Positions 1 to 6,446 are shown, counted from the stretch's first letter. The stretch is DNA of 10,947 nt from Dehalococcoidia bacterium (GCA_013202615.1 JABMRL010000132.1:1-10947), one strand, 5' to 3'. Numbers and translations: made by a program. The notes: generated from the sequence alone by a model not told the origin.

Positions 1-16
1 CTTCACCTTCCTTATA

Positions 17-466
17 TTATTGCGGCTTCTCTTTCCGTTTTAAGAGGAGCCAGTTCTTTCCGTCGGTGTGGATTAGCACGTACGCCCCGGATAGTCTTTC
101 CCCTTCCAGGCTGAATTCCAGTTGAGCAGCTGTTTCCTTATCCAGCCGGAACGTGCCTTTATCCCAGATTTCTACCGTTCCTGCCCCATACTCTCCTTCC
201 GGGATAGTCCCGGCGAAGTCGATATAGTCAACGGGGTGGTCTTCCGTCTGCACGGCCAGTCGCCTCACCCCAGGCATGTCCGGCACGCCCTTGGGCACCG
301 CCCAGCTTCTCAGCACGCCTTCCATCTCCAGTCGGAAGTCATAGTGCAGATGGCTCGCCTGGTGTCTCTGCACCACGAAGCGATTCCCCTCACCACTGCC
401 CGCTTCACCTGCGGGCTCAGGCGTCCTGCCAAATTTACGCTTCTGCCGGTAATCTTCAAGCCCCAT
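17..466 (-). CDS. Standalone LigD-type DNA 3'-phosphoesterase (PE domain)
   Basis: 149-residue protein matching the phosphoesterase domain of bacterial NHEJ ligase LigD, which removes 3'-phosphates and ribonucleotides from DNA ends before ligation. Seen: the block FVVQRHQASHLHYDFRLE at about residues 30-47, then SWAVPKG, EDHP and IPEGEYGAG. By family comparison H35/H41/D43 and H77 would be the metal and catalytic residues (inference). No polymerase or ligase domain is attached, so it acts alone or with a ligase encoded elsewhere. The open frame runs back to 625, but the start at 466 is preferred: it has a GAGGT ribosome site five bases upstream, and the extension would cover a near-perfect promoter. 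The residues before 466 also do not resemble the family. It diverges from the superoxide dismutase gene. The family call is strong; the cellular role is inferred. Confidence 0.9.
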   Translation of the reverse strand: MGLEDYRQKRKFGRTPEPAGEAGSGEGNRFVVQRHQASHLHYDFRLEMEGVLRSWAVPKGVPDMPGVRRLAVQTEDHPVDYIDFAGTIPEGEYGAGTVEIWDKGTFRLDKETAAQLEFSLEGERLSGAYVLIHTDGKNWLLLKRKEKPQ

Positions 467-506
467 TTTTACCTCGTCCGAAGCGACAAATCCAATGGTG
501 AGTGAT

Positions 507-535
507 ATTATAGTTCCAGACCCCCCTCCAGTCAA
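507..535 (-). promoter_or_regulatory. Promoter of the phosphoesterase gene
   Basis: On the minus strand TTGACT (530-535) and TATAAT (507-512) are separated by exactly 17 bp, which is a near-consensus sigma70-type promoter. Predicted transcription start is near 500, giving a leader of about 35 nt before the ATG at 466. It lies back to back with the dismutase promoter. Confidence 0.8.
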
Positions 536-548
536 GTATAACGACCTG

Positions 549-577
549 TTGACACTTACCCGGTACAGGCATATTAT
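549..577 (+). promoter_or_regulatory. Promoter of the superoxide dismutase gene
   Basis: TTGACA (549-554) and TATTAT (572-577) with a 17-bp spacer form a near-consensus sigma70-type promoter. Transcription would start near 584 and give a leader of about 125 nt. The leader can form a CCAGC/GCTGG stem across about 630-657. The two -35 boxes of this divergent pair are only about 13 bp apart, so one bound regulator could affect both genes. Confidence 0.8.
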
Positions 578-709
578 ATTGCCGTAATGAATACAGGTAG
601 TGTGATTTAAGTCGCAGAAGTCCACATTCCAGCCGCTTATAATTAATGAAATAGCTGGCTTCGGTCGTTAAACAGACACTGAACCAGAAGGGAAAAGGAG
701 GAAAGCAAA

Positions 710-1276
710 ATGGCCTATCAGGCAAAGGATTACAGCTACCTTATTGGCATCGATGGTTTCAGTGAAACGCTGCTGAAAAACCATTTCACCCTGTACCAGG
801 GCTATGTCAATAACACCAACAAGCTGGTGGAACTGCTAAACGGCAAGGCGAAGGATGCCACCAACCCGGAATACGCCGAACTGAAGCGGCGTTTTGGCTT
901 TGAGTTCAACGGCATGCGACTGCACGAGTACTACTTCGAAAACCTTATCTGCCCGACAACCAGGCCGGAACCGGTGACCAGGAAACTGGCAGAGGCGTTT
1001 GGCAGTTATGAAGCCTGGGAGCAGGATTTCAGGGCCACCGGCGCCATGCGCGGTATCGGCTGGGTGATTCTTTACCAGGACAACGTCACCGGCCAGCTTT
1101 TCAACCAGTGGATAAACGAGCACGAGGCGGGTCACCTTGCCGGCGGCAAGCCCATCCTGGTAATGGATGTTTTTGAGCACGCCTTCATGACCGATTACGG
1201 GTTGAAGCGGGCGGACTACATCGCCGTCTTTTTCCAGAACATAAACTGGGAAATCGTTGAAAAAAGGCTCGGCTGA
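710..1276 (+). CDS. sod: Superoxide dismutase, Fe/Mn family
   Basis: 188-residue cytoplasmic dismutase converting superoxide to oxygen and hydrogen peroxide. The four metal ligands of the Fe/Mn family are visible: H25 in the N-terminal helix, H72 in LHEYYFENL, and D153 and H157 in DVFEHAF. The GIGWVIL segment (115-121) is the usual start of the C-terminal domain. No signal peptide is seen. The start is secure: AAGGAGG at 695-701 lies eight bases before the ATG. The segment between GIGWVIL and DVFEHAF, where MnSODs carry NQD with the second-sphere Gln, reads NEHEAGHLAGG, so the usual Gln is replaced, perhaps by His. This makes the metal (Fe, Mn or either) unpredictable from sequence. It is transcribed alone from its own promoter, divergently from a DNA-end repair enzyme. 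Confidence 0.95.
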   Translation: MAYQAKDYSYLIGIDGFSETLLKNHFTLYQGYVNNTNKLVELLNGKAKDATNPEYAELKRRFGFEFNGMRLHEYYFENLICPTTRPEPVTRKLAEAFGSYEAWEQDFRATGAMRGIGWVILYQDNVTGQLFNQWINEHEAGHLAGGKPILVMDVFEHAFMTDYGLKRADYIAVFFQNINWEIVEKRLG

Positions 1277-1366
1277 AGAAAGCGCCTCAAGGGTGAGATA
1301 AAAGTCACTGACGGCCGTCGGCAGGGGGCGTATTATAAGTAGGAATAAATAATATCATCAGGCCGG

Positions 1367-1395
1367 TTGTGGTGAGGCTGGTTAGCGTCTATAAT
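1367..1395 (+). promoter_or_regulatory. Promoter of selD
   Basis: TTGTGG (1367-1372) and TATAAT (1390-1395) with a 17-bp spacer. The predicted start near 1402 gives a leader of about 28 nt before the ATG at 1430. The -10 is perfect and the -35 matches three of six bases. The rest of the 1277-1366 gap shows no terminator; a perfect 10-bp palindrome (GACGGCCGTC) there lacks a T-run. Confidence 0.6.
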
Positions 1396-1429
1396 ATTAC
1401 TTGACTGTAACGATTATGGAGGCAAATGG

Positions 1430-2479
1430 ATGGGCGATGAGATGAGACCACGCCTCACCGAGACCGTTCACGGGGCGGGCTGAGCTTGCAAAATAGGTCC
1501 GGGAGACCTGAAGAAAGCATTAGCCGGCCTTTCTTTTATCTCTCATCCCAACCTGATAGCAGGCATGGAGAGAGCTGAAGACGCTGGCGTCTATAAACTT
1601 ACCGACGACCTGGCGGTCATCCAGACGCTGGACTTTTTCACGCCTATTGTGGATGACCCGTATTCGTTCGGGCAGGTGGCGGCGGCCAATGCGCTGAGCG
1701 ATGTCTATGCCATGGGCGGCCGACCGCTCACCGCGATGAACATCGTCTGTTTCCCCATAAAGACCATGGACATCTCGGTGCTACAAGATATACTGCGCGG
1801 TGGTCTGGACAAAGTGCACGAGGCGGGCACCATTGTGGTGGGCGGGCACACCGTGGAGGATGACGAGTTGAAGTACGGCCTTTCCGTCAGCGGGCTCGTT
1901 CACCCCCAAAAAGTGGTCCTCAATACTGGCGCCAAGGTCGGCGACAGGTTGATTCTCACCAAACCGCTGGGCACAGGCATTATCAGCACCGCCGTAAAAG
2001 GCGGCGTGGCGTCTGCCAGTGCGGAAGCCAGCATCGTGAAAAGCATGACCACGCTCAACCAGAAGGCCGCCGAACTCATGCAGGAGGCAGGCATTCACGC
2101 CGGCACAGACGTAACCGGTTTTGGCCTTCTCGGTCACGCCAGCGAGATGATAGAAGGAAGCGAGGTTGGCATGGTCATCCATTCGGCAGCAGTGCCTTTT
2201 TTCCCTGAAGCCAGAGAGTACGCCGAATTGGGCATGATTCCCGGCGGGCTGCACCGCAACCGCGATTTCCGCTCCGGGATGGTCGCCATTGAGAAGACCG
2301 TGCCGGAATATCTGGCCGATATCCTCTTTGACCCCCAGACATCCGGAGGGCTGTTTATATCCGTTGCCCCCGAAAAAGCCGAGCCCCTGCTGGAAAAAAT
2401 GCACCGGGAAGGTATTGATAAAGCCGCCATCGTCGGCGAAGTCGTTGCGACGCCAAAAGGGAAAATAATAGTCGATTAA
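1430..2479 (+). CDS. selD: Selenophosphate synthase SelD, itself a selenoprotein (UGA = Sec at residue 18)
   Basis: Makes selenophosphate from selenide and ATP, the selenium donor for selenocysteine and selenouridine synthesis. The full frame gives 349 residues, the usual family length. Residues 14-25 read HGAG-U-ACKIGPGD, matching the family's GAGCGCK active-site loop: the catalytic Cys is replaced by UGA at 1481-1483 (Sec18), with the essential Lys at 21. Downstream family motifs are present, including TLDFFTPIVDDPYSFGQVAA, DVYAMGG, VGGHTVEDDE, TDVTGFGLLGH and FDPQTSGGL. The start at 1430 is preferred because GGAGG (1418-1422) lies seven bases upstream; no other stop interrupts the frame. 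A conventional ORF begins at 1565 and would miss the active site. SelD enzymes with Sec at this position are known; translation here requires SelA, SelB and tRNA-Sec encoded elsewhere. Confidence 0.95.
1481..1483 (+). other. In-frame UGA selenocysteine codon of selD
   Basis: TGA at the exact position of the catalytic Cys of SelD. The frame is conserved on both sides: VHGAG before it and ACKIGPGDLKKAL after it. This rules out a random stop and makes a sequencing error unlikely, since a single TGC-to-TGA change at the active site would be required. Confidence 0.92.
1484..1518 (+). promoter_or_regulatory. Candidate bacterial SECIS hairpin of selD
   Basis: Immediately after the UGA, AGGTC (1495-1499) pairs perfectly with GACCT (1505-1509) around a five-base loop CGGGA. 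A lower stem GCTT (1484-1487) with AAGC (1515-1518) is separated from it by an internal loop. Position and size fit bacterial SECIS elements, where SelB binds the apical stem-loop 3' to UGA. The loop lacks the GU seen in the E. coli fdhF element, so SelB recognition is inferred from position, not from a matched consensus. Confidence 0.6.
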
Positions 2480-2575
2480 GATTTCTGTCCCTTGATACCG
2501 GCAGCTCCTCCCGCCATGCAGAAGAGACTAAACAGTGACCGCCAGTATCCCCGGCAGCCCACCGATTTTTGGATG

Positions 2576-2581
2576 TATAAT
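2576..2581 (+). promoter_or_regulatory. -10-like box next to the radical SAM start (possible leaderless mRNA)
   Basis: TATAAT at 2576-2581 ends five bases before the ATGATG at 2587. No Shine-Dalgarno sequence precedes that start. If the box is a real -10, transcription would begin at or within a base or two of the start codon. No good -35 is visible, so this is tentative. Confidence 0.35.
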
Positions 2582-2586
2582 CTATA

Positions 2587-3711
2587 ATGATGGCCGGGAT
2601 AAAGCTCATTGATAAAAAGGGGTCCACACTGCACGACTACCCGTACCGCACGCCCGCCCGCAAGTGCCCGCACTTCTGGATAATCAACGTTACTCCACCC
2701 GGCCCAGCCCACTGTATCCACCGCTGCCTTTACTGCTATGCCCGCGAGGCAATCTATTCGAACTACTCTGCCGAAACGTTAATTTACCGCAACCTGCCGG
2801 AACTGGTGGAAAGAGACCTGAAGCGGATAAACATCTGCCCGCCCATCTCCATCTCCAACGTTTCCGACCCCTGCCAGCCCATCCCGGAGCTAAGGACAGA
2901 AGTGAAGCGACTGGTTAAATTGCTGATGGGCTACGGCGTCTCCTTTGCCATCACCACCAAAGGTGACCCTGGCTTCCTCCTGGACCTGCCTGGTTTCATC
3001 AGCTACCGCCCAAAATTCATCGCCGTCACCATAGAGGGCACCGCCGATATTTTGCGCCTGCTTTCTCCGGCAGCGCCTTCACTGGAACAGAGATTAGCGA
3101 CGGTGCACCGGCTTTCCGCCCTGGGCATCGATAGCCTGATACGCTTCGACCCCGTCTTCATTCACCTCTTCCAGGCGCTGTACGGCAACGCCCTGCTGGA
3201 GAAAATCGAGGCGCTGATTAAAGACTTCGCTGAGACCGGAGCAAAGCACATCGTCAGCAGCACCGGCCGGTTGCCGCGGAAGTCCGTCGGCCCGGACGGC
3301 ACCAGCCTGTGGCAACGGATTTGGAGCGTGATTCACAGTCAATCACCGGAAGCCGCCGCAAGATTTGAAAAGGAATACCGCTATGAGCGCGGCGGCACCA
3401 GCCAGGGGTATCTGCTGCGAAAAGATATTCGCCTGGCAGTGCACCAGCAGCTCAGAAGGCTGACAGAGCAAAACGGAATGACCTACGCCACCTGCCAGGA
3501 ACTCAGCGCCGCCGAATCCGATTCCCCCGGGCTGGTACACTGTGAGCGCTTTGTGCTGCCTTTCACCCGGAAACAGGCAGACGGTCGATTCCAGGCCATC
3601 GATGAATGCACAGCAAACTGCCACGTGACCTGCCGCAACCTGACTCGACCACCCTGCGGGCGACCCGAGCTTGCCTCGCCCCGACCGTTTCGGACTGGTT
3701 CTTTAAGATAA
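2587..3711 (+). CDS. Radical SAM protein, SplB/COG1533-like
   Basis: 374-residue protein. The radical SAM cluster motif CX3CX2C is at C43, C47 and C50 (HCIHRCLYCYAR), the form found in the spore-photolyase-like (SplB/COG1533) group. It is followed by SNVSDPCQPIPE and ITTKGDP, typical of SAM-binding and barrel strands in that group. It should bind a 4Fe-4S cluster and cleave S-adenosylmethionine to a 5'-deoxyadenosyl radical; the substrate is unknown. The C-terminal third is Cys-rich: C303, C319, then CX3CX3C at C341/C345/C349 and C357, which could bind a second cluster (inference). Two adjacent ATGs (2587 and 2590) are both possible starts and neither has a clear ribosome site. It stands alone, 107 bp after selD; no functional link to selenium is evident. 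Confidence 0.8.
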   Translation: MMAGIKLIDKKGSTLHDYPYRTPARKCPHFWIINVTPPGPAHCIHRCLYCYAREAIYSNYSAETLIYRNLPELVERDLKRINICPPISISNVSDPCQPIPELRTEVKRLVKLLMGYGVSFAITTKGDPGFLLDLPGFISYRPKFIAVTIEGTADILRLLSPAAPSLEQRLATVHRLSALGIDSLIRFDPVFIHLFQALYGNALLEKIEALIKDFAETGAKHIVSSTGRLPRKSVGPDGTSLWQRIWSVIHSQSPEAAARFEKEYRYERGGTSQGYLLRKDIRLAVHQQLRRLTEQNGMTYATCQELSAAESDSPGLVHCERFVLPFTRKQADGRFQAIDECTANCHVTCRNLTRPPCGRPELASPRPFRTGSLR

Positions 3712-3744
3712 CAGAAAAGCAGCAACCATACCAAGCACAAATTA

Positions 3745-3753
3745 TGCTATAAT
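3745..3753 (+). promoter_or_regulatory. Extended -10 promoter before the small membrane gene
   Basis: TGCTATAAT is a perfect extended -10 (TG at 3745-3746, TATAAT at 3748-3753), which can work without a clear -35; none is seen. Predicted start is near 3760, about 36 nt before the candidate start of the next gene and upstream of a GGGAGG ribosome site at 3782-3787. Confidence 0.6.
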
Positions 3754-3795
3754 AAGTCCGTACACGCAGCATTTGCCAGATGGGAGGTTGCTGCA

Positions 3796-3975
3796 ATCAA
3801 TAATACGGAGAAGCGTTATCATCTTGTCGGCTGGCTGCTGTTCCTTGTCTGTGCCGTCTTCTTCATCGCACAGAGCCTTACGGACAATAATATGCTGGGG
3901 CTCACCGGCAGCATCGTCTTTTTTGCCGGCTGCATCGCCTTCCTTATCCCGCTGCTGGGCAACTGGCGCAAATAG
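3796..3975 (+). CDS. Small two-helix membrane protein with no standard start codon
   Basis: A reading frame ending at TAG 3973-3975 encodes a protein-like sequence: a short polar start (INNTEKRYH), a first hydrophobic helix (VGWLLFLVCAVFFIA), a short DNN-containing loop, a second helix (GSIVFFAGCIAFLIPLL) and a basic tail NWRK. Hydrophobicity pattern and length are typical of small inner-membrane proteins. A strong ribosome site (GGGAGG, 3782-3787) and an extended -10 promoter precede it. No ATG, GTG or TTG is in frame near the ribosome site; the codon at the expected distance is ATC at 3796, eight bases after GGGAGG, suggesting an AUC start or a base change in the start codon. The overlapping frame from 3773 is Ser-rich and looks like a shadow. 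Function unknown. Confidence 0.6.
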   Translation: MNNTEKRYHLVGWLLFLVCAVFFIAQSLTDNNMLGLTGSIVFFAGCIAFLIPLLGNWRK

Positions 3976-4081
3976 AAAAACAATGATACAGCGGATATAG
4001 TAAAATAGAAGATAATTGTATTGCGGCAACATATTGAGTGCACATCATTGATAAAAGGCAATAGATTGGAGTGATTTACTT

Positions 4082-4414
4082 ATGGATATGCAAGGTATTC
4101 TGTTCATAATACTGATAGTCATACTGTTTATCCTGACGGTCCTCTTCATACCCTACTGGATGACAATGCGTTCTATCCCGAAAGTAATCAAGGCATTCCG
4201 GCAGAAGAATGCTATCGGGGAAAAGAATGCCCTGCCCATCGACGAGCTGGAGCTGAAACCAAAGTCCATATTCCGCAGGATGTTCACCCGGCGCGATTAC
4301 AGCCAGCAGGGCCTTCAGTTCCTTATCAGGGCCGAAGTGGTTGATATCACCGAAGAGGGTAAGTTTTTTCTCAACGAACAAAACCTGATGCTCTCCAAAT
4401 GGAAACATCTATAG
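4082..4414 (+). CDS. Membrane-anchored protein of unknown function
   Basis: 110-residue protein. Residues 5-26 form one very hydrophobic helix (ILFIILIVILFILTVLFIPYW), probably an uncleaved N-terminal anchor. The rest is a soluble, charged domain of about 80 residues containing RRDYSQQGLQFLIRAEVVDI and TEEGKFFLNEQNL, a helix-then-hairpin pattern that could be a small winged-helix-like fold (inference from pattern only). The basic residues after the helix suggest the soluble part is cytoplasmic. The start at 4082 has GGAG at 4068-4071, ten bases upstream; the second ATG at 4088 is less well placed. It lies 106 bp after the small membrane gene and 64 bp before the methyltransferase, so it may be co-transcribed with the latter. 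I do not recognise the family. Confidence 0.75.
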   Translation: MDMQGILFIILIVILFILTVLFIPYWMTMRSIPKVIKAFRQKNAIGEKNALPIDELELKPKSIFRRMFTRRDYSQQGLQFLIRAEVVDITEEGKFFLNEQNLMLSKWKHL

Positions 4415-4478
4415 ATACGATATCAGCCGGAATTAGCTGCGGTGAAATAAGCTCTTTAATTAACTCCGGCGAATTTAC

Positions 4479-5306
4479 ATGACACACTGGACGGAAGAGC
4501 TTTTTAAGAAAAACCCGGAGCTGTTTATCGGCCACTTCGAAGAGCGCCTCAAGCAAGCTCCAAGGGAAACAGCCTCCCTTATCAGCTACCTGAAAGAACA
4601 GGGATTTCAACCGGAGCGAGTCCTCGACCTTAACTGCGGCATTGGCCGCCACTCCATCGCGCTGGCAAAGCGCGGTATCAGGGTTCTGGGCACCGATATC
4701 TCGCCTCACTATATTAAAATCGCGGGGAGAAAAGCCCGGGAAGAGAAAGTGGCTGACAAAGCCAAGTTCAGGGTGGCGGACATGCGCCGGATTGCCTCAA
4801 TCCTCGCCGACGAACCACAATTTGACGGCATTGTTTGCCTCTGGACTTCCTTCGGCTTTTACGATGACGAAACCAATGAGAACATACTGCGTGACTGCCT
4901 CAAGCTGGTGAAACCCGGCGGCTTCTTCGCCCTGGACATCGTGAACAAGGACTGGCTTCTCCAGAACTACCTGGAAAAGGGATTTGCCCGATACAATGAC
5001 TGGGTTGTCCTTGAGGAAAGGAAACTTGACCTCAAGAAATCGCGGAATCACAACACCTGGATGTTCCTGAAGCAAACCGGGGAGCTGTCTTTCAAACTGG
5101 AAAATATAATCGAGCTTGACCACCACATATGGAACCTGCCGGAGCTTATCACGCTTTTCAACGATACCGGCTGGCGCTTTAAAGTCGCCTATCCCGGATT
5201 TGCCACCGGATTCGCCCGGCGGAAGGTCGCTCCCATCTCTGTAGAAAGCAAGCCTGAAGAAGCACCGATGCTTCTGGTCATATCCTGTCGCCCTGGCCGA
5301 AAATAA
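4479..5306 (+). CDS. Class I SAM-dependent methyltransferase
   Basis: 275-residue Rossmann-fold methyltransferase. Motif I is VLDLNCGIGRHSIALA (48-63), the acidic residue ending strand 2 is D73 in VLGTDIS, D101 in VADMRR is the usual adenine-side acidic position, and LKLVKPGGFFALD (141-153) is the post-motif strand region. No transmembrane or signal segment is seen. The C-terminal 120 residues, with WNLPELITLFNDTGW, look like the typical substrate-side extension of methyltransferase_25/11-type enzymes; the substrate cannot be predicted. The start at 4479 lacks a clear ribosome site (CTCCGGCGA precedes it). An imperfect inverted repeat (CCGGAATTAGCT with AGCTCTTTAATTAACTCCGG) fills the 64-bp gap upstream. 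The DUF72 gene follows after 26 bp in the same direction, so the two are probably one operon. Confidence 0.87.
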   Translation: MTHWTEELFKKNPELFIGHFEERLKQAPRETASLISYLKEQGFQPERVLDLNCGIGRHSIALAKRGIRVLGTDISPHYIKIAGRKAREEKVADKAKFRVADMRRIASILADEPQFDGIVCLWTSFGFYDDETNENILRDCLKLVKPGGFFALDIVNKDWLLQNYLEKGFARYNDWVVLEERKLDLKKSRNHNTWMFLKQTGELSFKLENIIELDHHIWNLPELITLFNDTGWRFKVAYPGFATGFARRKVAPISVESKPEEAPMLLVISCRPGRK

Positions 5307-5332
5307 ATCGAAAAAGAGAGTTGCTTACCATC

Positions 5333-6199
5333 ATGACTGACAGAGGGGCTATTTACATCGGCACATCAGGCTGGTCTTACCCTAAAGGCAGAGGCACCTG
5401 GACCGGCTACTTCTACCCTGCCGGCAAGATAAATGAACTTGAGTATTACAGCCAGTTCTTCAACACGGTCGAGATAAACAGCTCATTTTACCGCCCGCCG
5501 AATCCCGGCTACGTGGACAACTGGGTGCGCCTGACGCCGGGAGGTTTTCTCTTCGCGGTGAAGTTATGGCAGAAGTTCACCCACCCCCGGATGTACGAGG
5601 CTGCCACCGGCGAGGTGGCGGTGATATCCCAGAATGATGTCGACCTCTTCCGTCAGAGCCTGGAGCCGCTCTATAAATCGGGAAAGCTCGGCGCACTCCT
5701 GGCCCAGTTTCCACCGAGCTTCAGGAATGACCGGCACGGCCAGCAGATACTTTCCGCCGTGCTCCGGACATTCGGCCAGTACCGGCTCGCCGTTGAGCTA
5801 CGCCACCGCAGCTGGAGCGACGACCCGCACACCGCGGAACTGCTCAGGGAATACAACGCTGCCTGGGTGCAAATTGATGAACCGAAATTCCCGTCCTCCA
5901 TCGCCGCCGAAGTTCCGTTGACGGCTGATATAGCTTATTTTCGCTTTCACGGGCGTAATAAGGAAGAGTGGTGGACCGGCGACAGCGAGACGCGCTATAA
6001 ATACCTGTATTCTCCGGAAGAGATAAGGGAACTGGCAAACAGAACAAGGCCTGCCCTTGAGCAGACCAGGCTAGCTTTCGTCTTCTTCAACAATCACTGG
6101 CGCGGATATGCTCCGCGCAATGCCGTTGCTCTGAAGAAGGAGCTGAAACTGCCGGTTCAGGAGTTACCCGTGGCGGAGAAGTTGCCTGATGAGGAGTAG
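5333..6199 (+). CDS. DUF72 (YecE-like) family protein
   Basis: 288-residue protein of the DUF72/YecE family, which folds as a TIM barrel; its biochemical function is not established. Family hallmarks: IYIGTSGWSYPKGRGTW at the N-terminus, FFNTVEINSSFYRPP (first barrel strands), FAVKLWQKFTH, LLAQFPPSFR, LAVELRHRSW, YFRFHGRN and the C-terminal FFNNHWRGYAPRNA. Length is as usual (about 240-300). A TTG at 5321 would add four residues, but the purine run AAAAAGAGAG abuts that TTG, so the ATG at 5333 is the better start. No membrane or secretion signal. It follows the methyltransferase closely (26 bp) and is likely co-expressed with it. Confidence 0.9.
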   Translation: MTDRGAIYIGTSGWSYPKGRGTWTGYFYPAGKINELEYYSQFFNTVEINSSFYRPPNPGYVDNWVRLTPGGFLFAVKLWQKFTHPRMYEAATGEVAVISQNDVDLFRQSLEPLYKSGKLGALLAQFPPSFRNDRHGQQILSAVLRTFGQYRLAVELRHRSWSDDPHTAELLREYNAAWVQIDEPKFPSSIAAEVPLTADIAYFRFHGRNKEEWWTGDSETRYKYLYSPEEIRELANRTRPALEQTRLAFVFFNNHWRGYAPRNAVALKKELKLPVQELPVAEKLPDEE

Positions 6200-6208
6200 C
6201 CGTAACAA

Positions 6209-6418
6209 TTGAGAAGCAACCGAATCACGAAATTTCTGTCTCTTAAATCAAGATTAACGTTATCCCAGGCGTTTGCCTGGGCTATCATCGCCATATCGCT
6301 GGCTACCATATTCACCGAAGGCAGCTTTCAGGCTTACTTTATTTATCAGAAAAGCCTTGATTTTGCCGATTTTTGCTTTAACCTTGCCAGACAGTGGATA
6401 ATGAATTTAATCCTCTGA
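6209..6418 (+). CDS. Doubtful small membrane ORF (TTG start)
   Basis: 69 residues from a TTG codon: a basic N-terminus (RSNRITKFLSLKSR), one possible membrane helix (AFAWAIIAISLATIF, about 22-36) and an aromatic tail. GAGGAG (6191-6196), overlapping the end of the DUF72 gene, is 12 bases upstream, rather far. It may be translationally coupled to DUF72, or it may be chance or decayed coding sequence in the convergent gap before dctM. A perfect 7-bp hairpin (6264-6281) lies inside it. I do not recognise it. Confidence 0.35.
   Translation: MRSNRITKFLSLKSRLTLSQAFAWAIIAISLATIFTEGSFQAYFIYQKSLDFADFCFNLARQWIMNLIL
6264..6281. repeat. Perfect inverted repeat with four-base loop
   Basis: CCCAGGC (6264-6270), GTTT, GCCTGGG (6275-6281). 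This strong GC-rich hairpin sits in the gap between the convergent DUF72 and dctM genes. Neither strand has a T-run after it, so it is not a canonical intrinsic terminator, but it could still slow polymerase or protect a 3' end from either side. Confidence 0.6.
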
Positions 6419-6446
6419 CCATCTGGCAGGTTTAAGATACCAGAAG

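Noticed and set aside
467..625. N-terminal extension of the phosphoesterase frame to 202 residues
   Set aside because: It lacks family similarity, overlaps a near-perfect promoter for the gene, and the ATG at 466 has its own ribosome site.
1300..1330. GACGGCCGTC palindrome as a dismutase terminator or operator
   Set aside because: No T-run follows and the palindrome is short and GC-rich; nothing else supports a function.
1781..2404. 207-residue minus-strand ORF opposite selD
   Set aside because: It is a shadow frame: the plus strand encodes a clear SelD through the whole interval, and the minus product has no recognisable pattern.
1565..2479. selD starting at the ATG at 1565
   Set aside because: It would delete the conserved active-site loop; the UGA readthrough frame from 1430 restores full homology and has a strong ribosome site.
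3773..4000. 75-residue plus-strand ORF overlapping the small membrane gene
   Set aside because: Ser/Arg-rich, low-complexity product without hydrophobic order; the neighbouring frame gives a coherent two-helix protein.
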